NCBI GenBank assembly: GCA_037903475.1
Contig: JBAJFG010000011.1
Span: forward strand, 579,001-643,000
Direction of reading: 5' to 3'
Origin: Ancylostoma caninum
Lineage: Eukaryota; Nematoda; Chromadorea; Rhabditida; Ancylostomatidae
DNA: 64,000 nt
In this document: piece by piece, positions 58,975 to 64,000 of the stretch
How positions within the stretch are numbered: position 1 is the first letter of the stretch
Layout: every line of letters starts with the position of its first letter
Translations under genes and position numbers: made by a program
Notes under the pieces: model-generated
Databases searched by the model: none
What the model saw: only the letters and a program-made list of their open reading frames with translations
What the model was told of the DNA's origin: nothing

Positions 58975-59019
58975 AAAAATGCATTTTGAGCGCCTAGATG
59001 TGCGAAATTGCACACTGTG
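58975..59019. repeat. Terminal inverted repeat of the Transib-type element, right
   Basis: Read inward from 59019 on the minus strand it begins CACAGTGTGCAATTTCGCA, matching the left end at 56113-56157. Confidence 0.85.
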
Positions 59020-59965
59020 CGTGGGTGTGGATTTCGCTGTTTAGAGATCGAGTACTCACTTTCGGAACTGGATGTCTTTTCTTCTTCATCGGTCTCCTCC
59101 GTTGAGCTGCGTTGACTTCTTTGTGCTCCATCGTGTAATTGTCGTATCTCAATGTAACGAACGTTTCGCACTCGTTTATGAAGTCGTCGAGGGCCGGGAA
59201 GGACTCAGCTTCGTCTATTCTATTGAGGCGGTTTAGGAGACGGAGTCGCATTTCGGAGTGTGATGGGTCTGTGAGACCGGATATGAAGACGAGGCACTTC
59301 AGCGAATCGCTGTCTACCTCCTTCATCAGTGCGTCCTCGAATTTCTTCTTTATCGCGTTGCCGAAATCTCTATATGGCACGTAGGTGTTGGTCAATGGCG
59401 GGCACATCGATTGCAGGAACTTCTATCGGCGGCGGATTAGAGTTTTCTTCGGTGCGAAAAGCTTTGTTAGGTTTCGGATGGTCTCTGGGAGATCGATGTC
59501 CTTTGGTGAGAGCGGCAAGACATGTTCAGAGTATGTCTTGTATGTAGCTCGCTCCAACTTGTCTACGAGCAGGTTTCGCTTTCGTTCTTCGGATAGTGCT
59601 GCTCCACGATCGACAATCACTGGTCCATATCGTTTGTACCAGGCATCGAAGGTGGTATCAGTATAAAATATAGTTTTGTAGCCGAACACATTTTATATTA
59701 TAACATTTTATATTATTTAACACATTTATATTTATATATAGCCGAACATTTTATACTGATACACCATGCCGAGGTTCAAAGACGACCGGACTTGGGAATC
59801 GAAGGTGGTCTCGTCGTCCGCATTGTAGTTGAATACAGGTAGGTCGCGGATGAGATCACTGCATGGATCATTCGGGATTGCGGTGGAGGTGGGGGTGGTG
59901 GGCTGATGTGTGGTGGCATCCTTCTGGTCGACTAGGTGAGTCACGAGCAGCTGGAGCATTTGCAT
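59020..59965 (-). pseudogene. Ty3/gypsy gag region
   Basis: Three minus-strand segments encode parts of one capsid-type protein: 59732-59965, 59423-59689 and 59020-59407. Recognisable blocks are FDAWYKRYGPVIVDRG, TYKTYSEHVLPLSP, LTKLFAPKKTLI and LKCLVFISGL, which I recognise from gag-like proteins of nematode gypsy elements. The first two segments are separated by an AT-rich expansion (about 59680-59760) that duplicates AGCCGAACA. The second and third are in one frame interrupted by a single TAG near 59420. The gag frame then runs into the Transib-type insertion at 59019. Confidence 0.75.
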
Positions 59966-60084
59966 CTGTTGTGACTGGGCCGTGTGGCAAGCCAGGTGGG
60001 TCCTTCTTCGGCTGTAGCGGTTGAGCGACTCGGCATCGTGCAGGCTTGGCTTGGCTTGGTAGTTGAGCTTCAGTCCTGATCGCT

Positions 60085-60311
60085 AGTGATGTGGTCTTTG
60101 AACGGACAGTACTCTGCAGGAAGCGTTTATTGGCGAAGCAAATGGACAACTGACTCAACGTCACTAGACTAGCCCTTTTATAGGGCTCGGTCGGTGTGTT
60201 TGTAAACAAATACAGTACAAAGTCCATGAGCAGTAAAATAACACCGAGAGCGGTTATTGCTCAACTCAAGAATGTTCGCCTATGATACAACAAATCTCAT
60301 ATACTGTCACA
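60085..60311 (-). repeat. Probable 5' LTR of the gypsy element
   Basis: On the minus strand the region begins TGTGACAGTATATGAG at 60311. It has TATAAAAG at 60175-60182 and AATAAA at 60126-60131, in the order expected of an LTR promoter and poly(A) site. The 3' limit near 60085 is uncertain, and the second LTR needed for confirmation is absent from the truncated copy. Confidence 0.55.
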
Positions 60312-61639
60312 TATGAATGCAATATGCAATTGGTTTAATTCAGGTGAACTACTAAACGCTCAATAATTCCGCAGTCAATTTCAAACTTCCAATCCACCAT
60401 AGCCACTGCTATAGAGCTCTTCACCTTCAAGTCATCAGCGATAAAAATCTACGCAAAACAAGGTCCTTCCTAATCCACATTTAATTGGCATGCCCAGCAT
60501 TCATATAGCCCTGAACGATAAGCGGCTGTTGTCCTGTTTTGGAAACTGATTGCTAATTACAACTCCAGCACATGCCAGTAGATTATTGATAGGTCCAATC
60601 TTGTTGAAAAGTCATATCATCTTTGCGTTTCAGCTCCCAAAACCATTCTAATGTGTGAACTTCCTTCTGGAACGAAAATAGTACCTCAACCACAACAGCT
60701 GGGATTTCGCTGCTCACGAAAAGAAAGCACATTGCAAAACTGCACTTCACATCCATTGCTCCAAGGCAGTTATAATCAGAATAGTCCCCGATTTTTGCTG
60801 AACATTCTTGCTACCTTCCTTCCGCTTCCGATTCGTTGGACGAGCAACTGTTCCAACGCAACAACTTTTGACGTGATCTACTTAAACACTTCTCACGCTT
60901 CTGAATCCGAAACTGAAAGCAAAATTTTTAAGTTCATCTCGCAAATTATTAGACAATTTGGAGGTAAAATCTCTAGTTGTTCCGCTACGTTTACGCGTGC
61001 GCTGGATTATTGCTGCTAACACATTACTGACATCAAAGTATTATATAATATGATTAGAGTGTTACAACTATTATCGTCCCCGTGCGCAGCAGTACGCTTG
61101 CGGGTTATCGAGCACGACAATGTTATCAAACGTTTCGGAAAATTTGGGAGTTTTGCAGGCTGGTTCCATGCTGTTACTGGAATTTTGCATAGAAAAGCTT
61201 GTAGATGTCTGAATTGAAGATAGCGTCCGTTCATTGACTCGTTCTGAGTTGAAAGCATTATCGGAAATTGCTGGATAACAGGAAAATCGGAGAGTATCTG
61301 GAATTTTCTGCCATACCTTCAGAAAGTTTTGGCTAGCATGCTCGCTTCTCGTTGGCATACGAAGAGCTAACCGCTTCACAAACAGGTAAACACGCCACAG
61401 TTGACACCATCTTCTTGAACATGAACCGTTTCCTTTCCTGCTATATGGAAAGAAATCAGTGGTTTTTTCAATGTCGAAACCAAATGGTTTCACCCGTTTT
61501 CGGTGTTGAACAGTTCACCATTATAGAATAATTGTATGCTGAGGCATCATAGATAACCATACGTCCATAATCAACTGTAAGAACCAAGAGCACCCAATGA
61601 TTAGCTCTACCTGTAAAAAGAAGCATACAATTTCGTACA
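60312..61639. other. Spacer between gypsy and RTE elements
   Basis: Short open frames only, none with recognisable motifs. A stretch around 60430-60560 has weak similarity to the inverted-repeat element at 40907-41350. Confidence 0.4.
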
Positions 61640-62152
61640 GACCTTGGATCTCCCTCCTACGAGGGATCCCAGCCGATTTGCTGCGAGGCTACGTGGCGCG
61701 ACCCCAGGTGGCGGATAGGGGGTTTGCCGCGGACCAAAAGCAGCCATGCGCTTGCCCTGCGACGCGGGTAGATCTAGGGGATGGACTCCTTAGTTCGACA
61801 GTGCTGGATTCGACACATATGGCCGGCATATGAGTGTGAACGCGCACTCGCGCGTGTGAGTGTGTGCTAATGCTTCATGTTGGCTGTATCCTGCAATTCG
61901 GATTTAGCCAAAAGCTCGCATTCTAACGACTGGGAAGCGCATGAGAGACGATCTGGGGCCGCCTCTAACAAATAAGTCCCTCGTTCACGGGGAAGGGAAT
62001 CCTTCCCCTCAACCGTCGAATGCTGGGGACAGGCCGTGGTGACAGGCCGGCCGAAGAAGTCCCACGTCACGTCGTATGGTTATGACGTCAATGGTACCTG
62101 AGAAGAAAACTACGGCGTACACGGAAGTCGACGCGCACTTTCCCCGCTTAGT

Positions 62153-62893
62153 GTGAAAAGTATGGGAGGGGCCCCGATGCTTCGCGAATGGAGGCCTCGG
62201 GGGGCAAGCAGGCGAGTCGTTAAGGAGGACAACGTTGCCAAAACGCGTATTGCGACTTTGAACGTCGGCACGTTGACAGGCCGCACGTGCGAGTTAGCAG
62301 CCGCACTAGAGCGCAGAAGAATCGACATATGCGCGGTTGAGGAGACGAGATGGTCAGGCAGTAAGTTGAAGGACATAGGATATGGCTACAAACTCGTTTA
62401 CCATGGCAGTGCAGGTACCAGAAGTGGCGTCGGAGTCGTAGTCTCGGAACGCTACCGAGACGCAATAGCAGAAGTCCAGCGTTTCGACGATCGGCTTATG
62501 AAAATTGTCATCGCCACTGTTGAACTACGGCTCCACTTCTTCTCGGCATACGCTCCGCCAGCTGGCTGTTCTGAGCGCATCAAGGACGACTTCTGGGCGT
62601 TGCTTGATAAGAAGACAGCAGAGGTGCTGAAGGAGGATACTCTTGTCATTGCGGGAGACCTCAATGGTCACGTGGGAGAAACGAGGAGCGATTACAGTTG
62701 TCATGGTGGGTTCGGCTACCGGACACGTAACGAAGATGGTGAACGCATTTTTGAGCACGCTGAGTCTCACAACTTCGTCGTAACGAACACATGGTTCCAA
62801 GATCTGTTCGTCGAAAATCAATCCAGCGAAGAGGAAGTACAAGCTGAGATGCGGAGCAGCTCGAATCAAGTGGTGGAAACTGAAGCAGAATAA
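62153..62893 (+). pseudogene. RTE apurinic-type endonuclease domain, 3' part deleted
   Basis: The plus frame shows AP-endonuclease (APE) motifs in order: RIATLNVGTLTG, CAVEETRWSG (catalytic Glu), HFFSAYAPPAG and VIAGDLNGHVG. This domain nicks target DNA for target-primed reverse transcription. The last conserved motifs (the Asp and His that complete the active site) are missing. After TNTWFQ the sequence jumps to a different region and runs out of frame to a stop at 62891-62893. So the endonuclease cannot be active. Confidence 0.85.
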
Positions 62894-64000
62894 GGCCGCG
62901 GTCATATCTCGCATTCAGCTACCGCCTGTGACGAGTGTTGAGGAAACTTGGCGGAAAGCAGCAGATGTGGTCGTAGTGGCAGCGCGGTCTGAAATTGGTG
63001 CGACTAAACCAGGTCGAAGGAAGACCGACAAGCAACCTTGGCTATGGACCGACGAAGTGAATACGAGGGTTCGGGAGAAGAAGCGCGTGTACCATGCCTT
63101 CCTGGGCAGCAGGACAGACGACCGCTGGCGCAAATACTGCGAAGCGAAGAGAGCAGCGAAAAAGGCTGTGGCGGTGGCGAAAGCTGCACATTACGCGGAT
63201 GTAGGAAAGAAGCTAGACACGAAGGAAGGCGAACGGCTCATATGCCGGGTCGCGAAATCTCGTAAACGTCAGATGGAAGATATCGAAAAGTTCCATGGCG
63301 TCAACGACGAGCATGGCCACCTTCTAATGGACCGCAGGAAGGCAATGAAGCGATGGCGTGGTTACTTCGAGAAAGTCTCGACGGAGGAATTCGCCCACCC
63401 ACCTATTCCCTATGTATCGGCAACCTACGGGCCCGTGCAGGCAATCACTACCGAGGAGACGGAGGCAGCGCTGAAGCGAATGATGTCACATAAAGTGACT
63501 GGTCCCGATGACGTGGCAGTGGATCTATGGAAGTCGCAATGCTGGGGATCTGCTGGATGGCTGGCGAGGTTCTTTAACCAGATAGTGGCGGAAAAGATAG
63601 TGCCCTCGGAATGGCAGCGGAACACCACAATTCCGATATGGAAGCGCAAAGGCAGTCCCGCTGACTGCGCTAACTACCGACCTATTCGCCTGCTGTCCCA
63701 TACCATGAAGGTTTTTGAGCATGTCATTGACCGCGGGATTCGCGATATCGTGCGGCTGTCCGCTTACCAGTGCGGATTTGTAGCTGGGTACGGTACCACT
63801 GATGCCATAATGCTGCACATCTCTTGGTCGAGAAGCACCGTGAGAAACAAAAGCCGCTGCATCTCGCCTTCCTTCACCTAGAAAAGGCATTTGACCGCGT
63901 GCCCCACGAAGTCATCTGGAACGCTCTTCGGCAGCATGGCGTTCCTGAAGAACTTATCGAATGGGTTCGGATTCTTTACACCAGTTCAAGAAGTTACGTG
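62815..64000 (+). pseudogene. RTE reverse transcriptase region, frameshifted and cut by the window edge
   Basis: From about 62815 the correct frame (shared with 62928-63881) encodes the linker ARIKWWKLKQ, then AMKRWRGYFEKVST, the region MMSHKVTGPDDVAVDLWK, and the reverse transcriptase motifs WQRNTTIPIWKRKGSPADC, NYRPIRLLSHTMKVFEHVI and YQCGFVAGYGTTDAI. Near 63810 the frame shifts by one and continues with LAFLHLEKAFDRVPHEVIW, which contains the first catalytic Asp. The YxDD-type box lies beyond the window. The family enzyme copies the element RNA at the target site. Confidence 0.85.

Larger units (their letters stand above)
56113..59019 (-). mobile_element. Transib-type (RAG1-related) DNA transposon with CACAGTG ends
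   Basis: The 2907-bp element has terminal inverted repeats, each starting CACAGTG, followed by GCAATTTCGCA and GCGCTCAAAAT blocks: about 37 bp with four mismatches, weaker to about 45 bp. Flanks of five bases are TGTGG (56108-56112) and CGTGG (59020-59024), a 4/5 match. Transib elements make 5-bp GC-rich target duplications, and their ends resemble the heptamer of V(D)J recombination signals. The single large gene inside encodes a RAG1/Transib-family transposase on the minus strand. The insertion lies cleanly between gag and protease of a gypsy element, so it is younger than that element. Confidence 0.88.
54799..60311 (-). mobile_element. Truncated Ty3/gypsy LTR retrotransposon, split by a Transib-type element
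   Basis: On the minus strand the order is LTR-like region (about 60311-60085), gag, an inserted DNA transposon (56113-59019), protease, then reverse transcriptase. Sequence after the reverse transcriptase palm and thumb (RNase H, integrase, 3' LTR) was not found, so the element is 3'-truncated near 54799. Several stops and a short AT-rich expansion break the frames. It is an old, inactive copy. Confidence 0.85.
61640..64000 (+). mobile_element. RTE-clade non-LTR retrotransposon, 5' part (runs off the window)
   Basis: A GC-rich 5' region (about 61640-62150) is followed by an endonuclease and then a reverse transcriptase in the order of RTE/LINE open reading frame 2. The start point is approximate. 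The endonuclease C-terminus has been deleted, a frame change follows near 62800-62890, and another occurs near 63810-63880. It continues past 64000. Confidence 0.82.

Noticed and set aside
1..64000. CRISPR arrays, bacterial operons, rRNA or spliced-leader genes
   Set aside because: I searched by eye for regularly spaced repeats, 5S/18S-like segments and SL1-like sequence and found none. The window is eukaryotic.

Overview
The window looks like nuclear DNA of a parasitic clade V (strongylid, hookworm-like) nematode. The evidence is short introns ending in TTTCAG-type acceptors, acceptor sequences lying directly before start codons (as expected for SL trans-splicing), glycine/tryptophan-rich NLP-type antimicrobial precursors, and abundant RTE, Penelope, Ty3/gypsy, mariner-type and TTAA-type elements. 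There is no operon structure or CRISPR, and no rRNA was seen. The species is inferred, not proven.

The region is gene-poor. Supported host genes are: one tRNA-Asp(GTC) at 8032-8103 (-); an eight-exon TEX264 homologue at 10294-14940 (-), with one GC-AG intron and a 2.7 kb first intron filled with mobile DNA; a two-exon secreted glycine/cysteine-rich protein at 31664-33370 (+); and two two-exon paralogues encoding WGGGWGRPG-repeat secreted peptides at 37816-38147 (-) and 43377-43735 (-). Each paralogue has a matching TATA-containing module about 1.1-1.3 kb upstream.

The rest is repeats and decayed transposons. From left to right: a decayed Penelope-like element (1325-3842) split by a TTAA-flanked MITE; a 5'-truncated Penelope-like element with exact 243-bp inverted arms that carry hammerhead-like cores (12610-13521); a 554-bp foldback (14241-14794); Penelope and RTE relics (21.9-23.5 kb); TA-flanked inverted-repeat elements (25225-26510, 27192-27830, 46403-46670); foldbacks and a TTAA element between the two peptide genes (40.9-43.1 kb); a minisatellite of about 60 bp with an exact 242-bp duplication (49005-50114); a Ty3/gypsy element on the minus strand (54799-60311); and the 5' part of an RTE element that runs off the right edge (about 61640-64000).

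The most notable object is a 2.9-kb Transib/RAG1-type DNA transposon (56113-59019), inserted in the gypsy element between its gag and protease regions. Its ends begin with CACAGTG, the same heptamer as V(D)J recombination signals. Its transposase keeps candidate DDE residues and the RAG1-like zinc-binding region. The only obvious coding lesion is a 10-bp tandem duplication.
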